Source: JBKPRX01 sp046734795 (lineage in GTDB: Bacteria > Actinomycetota > Thermoleophilia > Gaiellales > Gaiellaceae). Taken from it: a stretch of DNA of 7,034 nt. The DNA lies in the NCBI GenBank assembly GCA_046734795.1, contig JBKPRX010000024.1, positions 1 to 7,034 on the forward strand, written 5' to 3'. The position numbers and the translations under genes were made by a program. Below, piece by piece: positions 1 through 5,912 of this stretch; the first letter of the stretch is position 1; every line of letters starts with the position of its first letter. The notes beneath the pieces were generated by a model. The model saw only the letters and a program-made list of their open reading frames with translations. It made no database searches and was not told where the DNA came from.

Positions 1-237
1 ATAGCGCTCGCGCAGCCGTCGGTTGCCGCCGCAGTGATCGAGATCGGCATGGCTGATCAGGACGACATCCGGCTCGAGCCCGGCGCCCTCGAGATACGGG
101 ACGATCACCTCGTCGGGCGTTGACGCCAGACCTGTGTCCAGCAAGACGACGCGCTCGTCGCCGACGAGCACGTACTGGCACATGAAGCGCGGGCCGAGGT
201 TCGACTCGATTCGATGGATGCCGGGCGCGATCTCCAT
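1..237 (-). CDS. MBL-fold metallohydrolase, N-terminal part (runs off the left edge)
   Basis: This is the first 79 residues of a metallo-beta-lactamase-fold hydrolase; the rest lies outside the window. The zinc signature HADLDH (residues 63-68, HxxxDH type) follows a beta strand VVLIS, and LLDTG (32-36) is the usual first strand and turn of the fold. The family hydrolyses thioesters, lactones, phosphoesters and similar bonds with one or two metal ions; the visible part does not fix the substrate. The ATG lies 2 nt after the stop of the SDR-like gene. A Shine-Dalgarno-like GAGGG (revcomp of 245-249) sits 7 nt upstream, inside that gene. It is thus the fifth gene of the minus-strand operon and probably hydrolyses a product of the same pathway (inference). 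Start and family are secure, function is open. Confidence 0.9.
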   Translation of the reverse strand, partial: MEIAPGIHRIESNLGPRFMCQYVLVGDERVVLLDTGLASTPDEVIVPYLEGAGLEPDVVLISHADLDHCGGNRRLRERY

Positions 238-239
238 GC

Positions 240-845
240 CTACGCCCTCAGCGGATCGGGACGGGATCCTCGCGTGATCGTGTAGCCGCCGTCGACACGC
301 AGCACCTCTCCGGTCACGTGGGCTGCTTCGGGCGATAGCAGCCATCCGACCGCGCCCGCTATGTCGCCCGGGGTCGCGAGTCGGCGACCCGGGGTATCCG
401 AGACCGCGAGCTCGGGGTCGAGCCCAGACGCGAGCGCGTCCGAGCCCCAGCCCGGCGCGACAACGTTCGCGCGGACGCCACGCGGGCCGCCCTCCAGCGC
501 GGTGATACGAACGAGGGTCTGGAGCGAGAGTGCGGCTGCGCCGACGGCGCCGCCGCCGGGGAACGGTTGCGTCGCGAGGATCGAGGTGACCGCGACCCAC
601 GCACCTGATCCGCGTTCGAGCGCGGCCCGCAGCCATCGCTGCGCTGCGAAGAACGGCTCCTCGGCCCACGCTCGGAACACCGTCAGCCACTCCTCCGCCT
701 CCAGCTGCGCCAGCGGTCGCAGCTCGACGGGCGGCGGGAGCGTGACGAGCGCCTCGGCGCCGACGTCCTTGCGGACGAGGTCGAGTGCTCTCGCCCGGAG
801 CTCCGCCTCCAGTCCGGCGTCCTCTCCCACGAGCAGCACCCGCAT
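240..845 (-). CDS. degenerate SDR-like protein, lacks catalytic Tyr and Lys
   Basis: A 201-aa protein with the short-chain dehydrogenase/reductase fold but without its chemistry. The C-terminal half is typical: VRANVVAPGW (124-133) matches the family's IRVNxxxPG block and VTGEVLRVDGG matches the closing strand. It aligns without gaps to the neighbouring active SDR around the active site: Ser88 matches catalytic Ser145, but Val101 replaces Tyr158 and Ala105 replaces Lys162. The N-terminus (MRVLLVGEDAG...) has no TGxxxGxG dinucleotide motif and no NAG motif, and the protein is about 50 residues shorter than usual. Its ATG overlaps the upstream SDR stop as TGATG, implying translational coupling. 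I infer a non-catalytic partner subunit; heteromeric active/inactive SDR pairs such as BbsCD of anaerobic toluene degradation are known. It could instead be a decaying duplicate, although the frame is intact and codon use is normal. Confidence 0.88.
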   Translation of the reverse strand: MRVLLVGEDAGLEAELRARALDLVRKDVGAEALVTLPPPVELRPLAQLEAEEWLTVFRAWAEEPFFAAQRWLRAALERGSGAWVAVTSILATQPFPGGGAVGAAALSLQTLVRITALEGGPRGVRANVVAPGWGSDALASGLDPELAVSDTPGRRLATPGDIAGAVGWLLSPEAAHVTGEVLRVDGGYTITRGSRPDPLRA

Positions 846-1615
846 CAGTACTTGCCGATCACGAGCCCGCCGTCCACACGCAGGTAGGCGCCGGTCGTGT
901 AGGTCGCCGCCGCTAGATACGCGACGGCCTCGCCGAGCTCGCGCGGATCGGCCGGACGCTGACCGAGCGGGATCGACGCTTGCTGCGTGGCGCGCTTCTC
1001 TTCGGTGTCGAAGTCGGGCGATGCGTCGTTGATGTTCGTGTCGACCCAGCCCGGGCCTACATGGTTCACGGAGATCCCGTCAGCGGCCCACTCGCGCGCC
1101 ATCACGCCTGCAAGGAGCCCGGCGGCGTGCTTCGACGCTCCATACGCGGTGAGCGTCGGAAACGGCATCACCGCGTTGACGGAGGACGTGATCACGATCG
1201 CGCCGCCGGACCGCTGCCGCCGCATTTGCACGGCTGCAGCTCGACAGCCGTACAGGACGCCGTGCAGGTTGACGCCCATGACGAAGTCCCAGTCATCGCG
1301 CGTGAGCTCGCTGGGTGTCTGCCAGCGCGCGACGCCGGCGTTCGCGACGAAGACGTCGAGGCGGCCGAGACGCTCGACGGTTTCGGCGACGAGCTGCTCG
1401 TTCTCCTCCGGCCTCGTCACGTTGGCCCGGATGAACGTGCTCCGGCGTCCGAGCGCGTCGATCTCCGCCACGCGCCTCGCCGCCTCGTCCTCGTGGCCGG
1501 CGTCGATGATCGCTACGTCGGCGCCGTGCTCGGCGAGCACGAGCGCGATGCCGCGCCCGATGCCACGGTCACGCGCGGCGCCGGTCACGAGCGCGACGCG
1601 GCCGGCGAGCGTCAC
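845..1615 (-). CDS. SDR family NAD(P)-dependent oxidoreductase (catalytically complete)
   Basis: A 256-aa classical short-chain dehydrogenase/reductase, the family's normal length. Visible motifs: glycine-rich TGAARDRGIG (11-20, two residues longer between the glycines than the textbook TGxxxGxG), NAG (92-94), Asn116, and the catalytic Ser145-Tyr158-Lys162 in SS and YGASK. GISVNHVGPGW and AYLRVDGG complete the fold. Asp38 at the end of the second strand suggests NAD(H) preference (inference). It should oxidise or reduce an alcohol/ketone pair; the substrate is unknown. The open frame extends upstream to 1819, but that stretch lies over the Rieske gene and looks unlike protein. I start at the GTG whose GTGA overlaps the Rieske stop by 4 nt, directly before the first beta strand. 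The next gene overlaps its stop and encodes a dead paralogue. Confidence 0.95.
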   Translation of the reverse strand: MTLAGRVALVTGAARDRGIGRGIALVLAEHGADVAIIDAGHEDEAARRVAEIDALGRRSTFIRANVTRPEENEQLVAETVERLGRLDVFVANAGVARWQTPSELTRDDWDFVMGVNLHGVLYGCRAAAVQMRRQRSGGAIVITSSVNAVMPFPTLTAYGASKHAAGLLAGVMAREWAADGISVNHVGPGWVDTNINDASPDFDTEEKRATQQASIPLGQRPADPRELGEAVAYLAAATYTTGAYLRVDGGLVIGKY

Positions 1616-1980
1616 ACGCTCACCAGGATCTGCCCGTCCGCGACGCGGACCTCGAACGTCCGCAGGCGGATGTCGTCGAACGCGATGCAGCGGCCGGTCG
1701 GCACGTGGAACTCGAGCGCGTGCCACGGGCAGGTGACGACTTCGCCCTCCCAAATCCACGCCAGCTTCCATTCGGTATGCGGCCCGTAGTCGATCGTTCC
1801 CGACACGGCCCCGTCGCACAGCGGCCCACGTTGGTGCGGGCAGAGGTTCGGGAGTGCGTGGTAGCTGCCGCGGATGTTGAATACTCCGAGCTCGCGGTTG
1901 CCGGCGCGCACGATCCGGTGCGTGCCCTCGGGAATGTCCTCGACGCAGCCGACCGCGTATTCCCTACGCTCGCGCGGCAT
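1612..1980 (-). CDS. small Rieske [2Fe-2S] protein
   Basis: A 122-aa stand-alone Rieske domain protein, about ferredoxin size. Cluster ligands are Cys47 and His49 in CPHQRG and Cys84 and His87 in CPWHALEF, followed by the typical PTG turn at 94-96. The two boxes are 34 residues apart (H49 to C84), longer than the 15-17 of classical Rieske ferredoxins, so an extra loop (about residues 61-81, rich in Trp) lies near the cluster. No signal peptide or membrane helix: probably a cytoplasmic electron carrier or an oxygenase ferredoxin subunit. No oxygenase or ferredoxin reductase gene is in the window, so its partner is unknown. The ATG at 1980 overlaps the end of the amidohydrolase by 17 nt; an upstream extension to 2085 lies inside that gene and is low-complexity, so I rejected it. 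Confidence 0.93.
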   Translation of the reverse strand: MPRERREYAVGCVEDIPEGTHRIVRAGNRELGVFNIRGSYHALPNLCPHQRGPLCDGAVSGTIDYGPHTEWKLAWIWEGEVVTCPWHALEFHVPTGRCIAFDDIRLRTFEVRVADGQILVSV

Positions 1981-3100
1981 CGACCTCGAGTCCGAAAAAC
2001 CGGATCGCGTTCTCGCCCATGATCTTCCGCCGCGCCGCGTTACTGAACGGCAGGCCGAAGACATGTTGGGGGTGGTCGAAGTCATGGTGCGGCCAGTCGG
2101 ACGCGAACATCGCCTGGTTCTCGCCGTCGAAGAGCTCGAACAGCTTGACGATGTCCGAACGCCGCTCCGGCTCCTCGATCGGCTGCGTCCCGTAGAAGAA
2201 GCGTCTCATGTAGTGGCTCGGGCGCTCCTGGAGGAGCGGCACCTCCCGTCGGCGCTCCAGGTACTCCTTGTCGAGGCGGTTGAGCAGCCACGGAACCCAG
2301 CCCGTGCCCGCCTCCATGAACGCGAGCTTGAGCTCAGGAAAACGGACCGGCACGCCGGTCTCGAGCATGCTGACGAGGTTCGCGACCATCGCGAGCGGGT
2401 GCGCGAGCGCGTGTACGGCGAGCGAGGTCCGGAACTGCTCGAGCTGGAACGGAAACGCCGGATAGACGGCTTCGACGCTGTGGATCACAACCGGCCGGCC
2501 GACTTCCACACACGCCTCGTAAACAGGGTCGTAGAGCTCGTGCCCGTACAGGATGCGCAGACCCGATGCGGGCAGGTAGACGCAGACGAACTCGTCGTGT
2601 TCGCCGTGTCGCCGGATGTCGGCCGCTGCTGCGGCGGGATCCTGCGGCGCGATTACGAGCGCCCCCTTCAGCGTGCTCTCCTCGAGCAGCCAGCGCTCGC
2701 GGAGCCACTGGTTATAGGCGCGTGCAAGCTCGGCCGCGAAAGCCGGATCGCGGACCATCGCGAGCAGCAGCAGGTTGTCGGGGAAGAGGACGGCCAGGTT
2801 CACGCGCAGGTCGTCGAGACCCGTGCGCAGCTCGCGCGCCGAGGTCACGATCTGGCGGCGATTGCTGCCGCCCGGAAATGGAACTCGATACTCCGCCCTG
2901 GGCGCCATGCCCCAGTAGTCGAGATAACGTTCGCCCGTGCTCGCGATCTCGCGCAGCCCGACGTCCCACGGCGAGCACGCGTACTCCGCCAGCTCCGCGG
3001 GATCCTCGTGGACGTGAACGTCGGCGTCGACGACCGTTATCGTCTCGAGCGTCTCCTGGCCCGCGGCGGTGGATGCGCGTGACTGGGTGGCACCCGCCAT
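1964..3100 (-). CDS. amidohydrolase 2 family (PF04909-type) metal-dependent hydrolase/decarboxylase
   Basis: A 378-aa TIM-barrel metalloenzyme of the amidohydrolase-2 group, which includes ACMSD-like decarboxylases and various hydrolases. The N-terminal metal box is DADVHVHE (25-32; His29 and His31). His207 in VVIHS, His234, and Asp335 in FASDWPHHD are the likely remaining ligands and catalytic acid, as in the family. The block FPELKLAFMEAGTGWVPWLL is typical of this group's core. Substrate is not predictable; family members act on aromatic or heterocyclic carboxylates. It is the first gene of the minus-strand operon, overlapping the Rieske gene by 17 nt. I chose the ATG at 3100 rather than the in-frame one at 3184: the longer form would run through the divergent gene, and the shorter start sits 6 nt from a -10-like box with no Shine-Dalgarno, as in leaderless transcripts. 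Residues 1-20 are probably disordered. Confidence 0.93.
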   Translation of the reverse strand: MAGATQSRASTAAGQETLETITVVDADVHVHEDPAELAEYACSPWDVGLREIASTGERYLDYWGMAPRAEYRVPFPGGSNRRQIVTSARELRTGLDDLRVNLAVLFPDNLLLLAMVRDPAFAAELARAYNQWLRERWLLEESTLKGALVIAPQDPAAAAADIRRHGEHDEFVCVYLPASGLRILYGHELYDPVYEACVEVGRPVVIHSVEAVYPAFPFQLEQFRTSLAVHALAHPLAMVANLVSMLETGVPVRFPELKLAFMEAGTGWVPWLLNRLDKEYLERRREVPLLQERPSHYMRRFFYGTQPIEEPERRSDIVKLFELFDGENQAMFASDWPHHDFDHPQHVFGLPFSNAARRKIMGENAIRFFGLEVDAARA

Positions 3101-3118
3101 GGGCCTACGATATCCCGC
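3101..3118. promoter_or_regulatory. divergent promoter with overlapping -10 boxes, probably leaderless both ways
   Basis: Only 18 bp separate the two divergent start codons. On the plus strand TACGAT (3106-3111) lies 7 nt before the ATG at 3119. On the minus strand TATCGT (3112-3107) lies 6 nt before the ATG at 3100. The two boxes are the same seven base pairs read in opposite directions, next to the palindrome GATATC (3109-3114). TANNNT placed 6-7 nt before the start codon is the known signature of leaderless genes in Actinobacteria and relatives, and neither side has a Shine-Dalgarno sequence. No clear -35 element is visible for either direction. That both promoters are active, and whether they exclude one another, is inference. 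Confidence 0.65.
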
Positions 3119-3397
3119 ATGGTGCGCGGCGACGCCGAGGCGGTCGGGGGCGCATTCGGGCCGTTCCACGTCCACCGCGGACATGACTTCGAAGGATTCG
3201 AGATCGAGGAAACGCGAGCGCGCACGCTCCTCCTAGCGCGCTGCGCGTGCGGCGCCGTCCTCGACGTCGCCGACGCTGTTTTCGCGTCCTGCCCGGCGTG
3301 CACAGGAGCGCGAACTCCACGCTGCGCCCGTTGCGGCGGGAGCGGCCAGGTGGTCGACCATGCAGCGCTGCGCTGGCGACTTCCGGCCGACGGTTAG
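3119..3397 (+). CDS. small cysteine-rich zinc-ribbon-like protein
   Basis: A 92-aa protein I cannot assign to a named family. Six cysteines form three pairs: C42xC44, C58xxC61 and C69xxC72, the last inside CARCGGSGQV, which matches the CxxCxGxG unit of DnaJ-type zinc fingers. The spacing suggests one or two bound zinc ions. The N-terminal 40 residues are acidic/His-containing (PFHVHRGHDF) and have no membrane segment or signal peptide. Likely a cytoplasmic zinc protein that contacts protein or nucleic acid (inference). It is transcribed away from the catabolic operon from the shared 18-bp gap, so it might be a regulator or accessory factor of that operon. Its TAG stop overlaps the TAA stop of the convergent ALDH remnant (TTAG, 3394-3397). 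The regular cysteine pattern makes a chance ORF unlikely. Confidence 0.75.
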   Translation: MVRGDAEAVGGAFGPFHVHRGHDFEGFEIEETRARTLLLARCACGAVLDVADAVFASCPACTGARTPRCARCGGSGQVVDHAALRWRLPADG

Positions 3398-3645
3398 GCG
3401 AGCTTCGCCATCACGTGCTTGATCTGTGTGTAGTCCTCGAGTGAATAGGCCGAGAGGTCCTTGCCGTAGCCGGACTGGTTGTAGCCGCCGTGCGGCATCT
3501 CGGAGACCAGGGGAATGTGGTTGTTTGATCCCGACGGTCCCGAACCGGAGCTTCCGCGCGGCGTTGAGCGCGCGGCGGACGTCTCTCGTCCACACGATGC
3601 AGCGAGGCCGTACTTGACGTCATTCGCCCACGCGATCGCCTCGTC
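3394..3645 (-). pseudogene. aldehyde dehydrogenase C-terminal remnant, two frameshifts
   Basis: The last ~84 codons of an NAD(P)-dependent aldehyde dehydrogenase, readable only by changing frame. From 3645 leftwards it reads DEAIAWANDVKYGLAAS, then after loss of one base near 3595-3597 VWTRDVRRALNAARKLRFG, then after one extra A at 3526 NNHIPLVSEMPHGGYNQSGYGKD and the typical end ...DYTQIKHVMAKLA with TAA at 3394-3396. These are classical ALDH blocks; the GYNQSGYGKD end resembles aminobutyraldehyde/betaine-type enzymes. The catalytic Cys and Glu regions and everything upstream of 3645 are absent, so the protein cannot be functional. The two shifts cancel, returning to the original frame. It may be a true pseudogene or contain sequencing errors, but the missing ~400 residues cannot be explained by base errors alone. 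Confidence 0.85.
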
Positions 3646-3689
3646 GTGACGATGCGCGTCGACGAAGTGGTGGCCGGCGCCAATGGCAG

Positions 3690-3887
3690 CAAGTCATCGT
3701 CGCTTCGCGCGTCGACGACGAGAAGCTGGAATGGGTCGGCAAGAGCGGACCGGGTTCCGAGTTGGACGAGGAGGGTGACCTGGTCCGGTTCGCTTCCCCG
3801 AGTTCGATGGGCTACCGGCCGACGCGAGAAGAGCCGCAACCCGAGCAGCCTCGGCAGGAAAGAGCCTGCGGAACGACTAGCCGCTGA
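3690..3887 (+). pseudogene. orphan coding fragment without a start codon
   Basis: From about 3690 to the TGA at 3885-3887 one plus-strand frame reads like normal protein (VIVASRVDDEKLEWVGKSG, then GSELDEEGDLVRFASP) with strong G/C at third positions to about 3830, then becomes Pro/Glu/Gln-rich. There is no ATG, GTG or TTG in frame just upstream, and the frame before 3690 is Arg-rich shadow of the ALDH region. An ATG at 3683 would enter this frame only with a one-base shift. I do not recognise the family. It is best seen as a gene fragment left by rearrangement, or a small gene hit by an indel. Confidence 0.3.
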
Positions 3888-4110
3888 GGCGCGGCGCATG
3901 CGACCGGGCGGGTGCCGCCCTGAGCCGGAGATTTCCGAGACGATCGGGGCCGTCCCAGCGGCCGTCGAGCTCGGCCGGCGCGGACGAGTCCGATTTCGAT
4001 CGGACACGTGCGCCGCCAAGGTGGTCCAGATCGAAGTCGGTGAAAATGACGTCGCCCACACGGAATCGTGCGGTACAACGGTCGACTGCTGCGGTGGCTG
4101 GGGTATCCAT
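3877..4110 (-). CDS. doubtful small hypothetical protein
   Basis: A 77-codon minus-strand ORF starting at ATG 4110. The first half looks like a real globular protein (ARFRVGDVIFTDFDLDHLGG) with plausible codon use; the second half turns Arg/Pro/Ser-rich and probably reflects a lost frame. No Shine-Dalgarno precedes the ATG. It overlaps the last bases of the orphan plus-strand fragment ending at 3887. No family recognised. It may be the 5' end of a gene whose downstream part was replaced by the ALDH-side sequence, fitting the decayed character of 3394-4299. Confidence 0.25.
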   Translation of the reverse strand: MDTPATAAVDRCTARFRVGDVIFTDFDLDHLGGARVRSKSDSSAPAELDGRWDGPDRLGNLRLRAAPARSHAPRLSG

Positions 4111-4288
4111 GGCTGACGATCCCACGTCCAGGTAGGCAGCGGGGTCGTGACGGAGCCTCGGTTACGTGAGCATTGGTTCGAGAACAGTTGCGATGACTTT
4201 CTGGGTCGGCTCGGGTCTCAGTTCATGATCCCGGCAGCGGTCCGATCCGACGACAGATTCGGCTCGAGCGGAAACGCACGTCGAGTGG
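4111..4288. other. intergenic stretch, no gene seen
   Basis: Between the doubtful minus-strand ORF and the DUF899 ribosome binding site I see no supported gene. An in-frame ATG-less extension and an ATG-like start at 4147 exist for the DUF899 frame, but the encoded stretch does not resemble the family and lacks a ribosome binding site. The DUF899 promoter should lie here; no clear -35/-10 pair stands out. Confidence 0.5.
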
Positions 4289-4294
4289 AAGGAG
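4289..4294 (+). promoter_or_regulatory. Shine-Dalgarno sequence of the DUF899 gene
   Basis: AAGGAG lies 5 nt before ATG 4300. It decides the start: the longer frame from 4147 has no such signal, and the DUF899 homology begins right after ATG 4300. Confidence 0.8.
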
Positions 4295-4299
4295 CAGAG

Positions 4300-5037
4300 A
4301 TGGTCGAGCACAAGGTCGCGACCCGTGAGGAATGGCAGGCGGCCCGAGACGAGCTCGCCAAGCTGGAGGCCGAGCAGGCGGAGCGGAACGAAGAGATCAA
4401 GAAGAAGCGGCTCGAGCTCCCCTGGGTCCGTGTCGAGAAGGAGTACGAGTTCGATACCGAGAACGGGACGAAGACGCTCGCCGAGCTCTTCGAGGGCCGT
4501 TCGCAGTTGCTTGCCTACAACGTGATGTTCGGACCTGAGTACACGCTTGGCGCCTGCCCGGGTTGCACGAGCCTGGCCGACGGGCTCGACGGCTCGCTCG
4601 TCCATCTCAACCACCGCGACGTGACGCTGATCTGCTTCTCGCGCGCGCCTGTCGACCGTCTGGCCGCGTACAAGCAGCGGATGGGCTGGCAGTTCCCGTA
4701 CGTCTCCACGTACGGCTCCGACTTCGCGTTCGACTTCGGCCTCGCGCTGACTGAAGAGCAGGCTCAACAGATCCCCGAGATCAGGGAGCTGATCGCCGAC
4801 CCACCCGAGTGGCTCCAGGAGTGGTCGGGTCAGATCGGGGCCGAGCTGAAGGACGGCCTGCGCGAAAATCCGAGCTGGATAGCCTTCGCGCGCGAGAACG
4901 GCACGGTCTACCACTCCTACAGCGTGTCGGCACCCGATCCGTTCGTAGCGCCGTACTTCAACTTCCTGCTCGAGCGAACCCCGAAGCCGCAACCCGCCGA
5001 GCCCCGCACTTGGCGGAAGGACGAGTACCCGGACTAA
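4300..5037 (+). CDS. DUF899 family thioredoxin-like protein
   Basis: A 245-aa protein of the DUF899 (thioredoxin-like, PF05988-type) family. Family blocks in order: an N-terminal charged helix (residues 9-40, TREEWQAARDELAKLEAEQ...), LPWVRVEKEY (40-49), TLAELFEGRSQLLAY (59-73), FGPEY, and a redox-type CPGC (Cys86-Cys89) followed by a HLNHRDVTL strand, FSRAP, and RMGWQFPYVS. The fold resembles thioredoxin/AhpC, so a redox or dithiol role in the cytoplasm is likely, but no reaction is firmly established for the family. The CxxC is intact. It is the first of two plus-strand genes, 89 bp before the DUF998 gene. No signal peptide is present. Family assignment is firm; biological role is unknown. 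Confidence 0.94.
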   Translation: MVEHKVATREEWQAARDELAKLEAEQAERNEEIKKKRLELPWVRVEKEYEFDTENGTKTLAELFEGRSQLLAYNVMFGPEYTLGACPGCTSLADGLDGSLVHLNHRDVTLICFSRAPVDRLAAYKQRMGWQFPYVSTYGSDFAFDFGLALTEEQAQQIPEIRELIADPPEWLQEWSGQIGAELKDGLRENPSWIAFARENGTVYHSYSVSAPDPFVAPYFNFLLERTPKPQPAEPRTWRKDEYPD

Positions 5038-5126
5038 GAACCGTCGGATTGGTTCGCGGTGCGGATCGCCTGCCGGCCTAGCCCGAGGCATTTGTCGAAG
5101 CTGACCGGCGTGTGCGAGAGTCGTGT

Positions 5127-5756
5127 ATGCCCACTCGGATCGCCGGAATCTGCGGCCTCCTGGCATTCGTGATGGTGAACATTGGCTGGATCGCCGGTGG
5201 GCTCGCGCAGCCGGCCGCCTACAGCGTCGCGAACGACGACATCTCCGACCTCGGGGCGGACACCGCCAGCAGCTCCTGGGTCTACAACCGGATCGGCGCG
5301 AATCTCACCGGCCTGCTGGTCGTAGTGCTCGCGCTCGGGCTCTGGCGAGCGCTGAGCCCCGACGTGCTGGGGCGGCTCGGCGCGGGAGCGTTGCTGGTCG
5401 CCGGGTTAGGCGCCGTGCTCGACGGCTTCTTCCACCTCGATTGCCGAGGGATCGACACCGGATGTACGAACGACTCGTGGCATTCCCACGCGCACAAGAT
5501 CGAGTCCGGCGTCACCGGCGCCGCGACGATCGCCGCGCCCCTGATCCTCGCGTTCGCGTTCCGGCGCATCCCGGCATGGCGGGACTCGTGGCTGCCGAGC
5601 CTGATCACGGTGCCCGCGATCGTCCTGGCCAATGTCGTCTTCTCGGCGGTTGGGAACGGGGCGGCCACGCGAGCGGGAACGGTCGTCGCCTTCCTCTGGA
5701 TCGCGTTCGTCAGCGTGCGCCTGCTTCAGCACGGGGACCGCTCAGCGGCGACCTGA
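5127..5756 (+). CDS. DUF998 family integral membrane protein
   Basis: A 209-aa protein with about six transmembrane helices (roughly residues 5-25, 56-75, 79-101, 127-145, 154-174, 183-200). ISDLGA (39-44) after the first helix is the hallmark of DUF998, and the loop DCRGIDTGC (105-113) with WHSHAHK (118-124) holds conserved His and Cys that could bind a metal or form a disulfide. No activity is established for the family. I start at ATG 5127, with GAGAG 6 nt upstream; a GTG at 5112 would add five residues and has no better signal. The gene follows the DUF899 gene on the same strand after 89 bp, so the two may or may not share a transcript. Confidence 0.93.
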   Translation: MPTRIAGICGLLAFVMVNIGWIAGGLAQPAAYSVANDDISDLGADTASSSWVYNRIGANLTGLLVVVLALGLWRALSPDVLGRLGAGALLVAGLGAVLDGFFHLDCRGIDTGCTNDSWHSHAHKIESGVTGAATIAAPLILAFAFRRIPAWRDSWLPSLITVPAIVLANVVFSAVGNGAATRAGTVVAFLWIAFVSVRLLQHGDRSAAT

Positions 5757-5912
5757 GCGGCCGGCTGGCCGCCGACGGGTCGCCCGACGTGCTGACGAAG
5801 ACGCTGGGGCGGTGCGGCGTGCGCTCGCGGACGGGGTCGCGCGCTCTTCGCTCGCGCGGAGGACGCGCTGAACCGTGGCGGTCTCGGTTTGGCGGAGTGG
5901 GCCGATCGTTAA
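5757..5912 (+). pseudogene. possible eroded C-terminal coding remnant
   Basis: After the DUF998 stop, short plausible protein stretches appear in successive plus-strand frames: AVRRALADGVAR (about 5809-5844) and then LFARAEDALNRGGLGLAEW ending at TAA 5910-5912. None has a start codon of its own and joining them needs a frameshift near 5845. No family is recognised. It may be a decayed gene tail or chance high-GC reading; I give it little weight. Confidence 0.2.

Noticed and set aside
980..1789. Long plus-strand frames opposite the active SDR and Rieske genes
   Set aside because: They mirror high-GC coding sequence of two well-supported minus-strand genes and show no motifs.
1616..1819. 68-residue N-terminal extension of the active SDR
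   Set aside because: It overlaps the Rieske gene in another frame, is Arg/Pro-rich, and the SDR fold begins right after GTG 1615.
1874..3082. 402-aa plus-strand open frame opposite the amidohydrolase
   Set aside because: Antisense shadow of a clear PF04909-type gene; charged, repetitive composition without any recognisable domain.
4147..4299. 51-residue N-terminal extension of the DUF899 protein
   Set aside because: No ribosome binding site, no family similarity, and a good AAGGAG precedes ATG 4300.
4162..5166. 334-aa minus-strand frame opposite DUF899
   Set aside because: Leu/Arg/Glu-rich antisense shadow; DUF899 on the plus strand is unmistakable.
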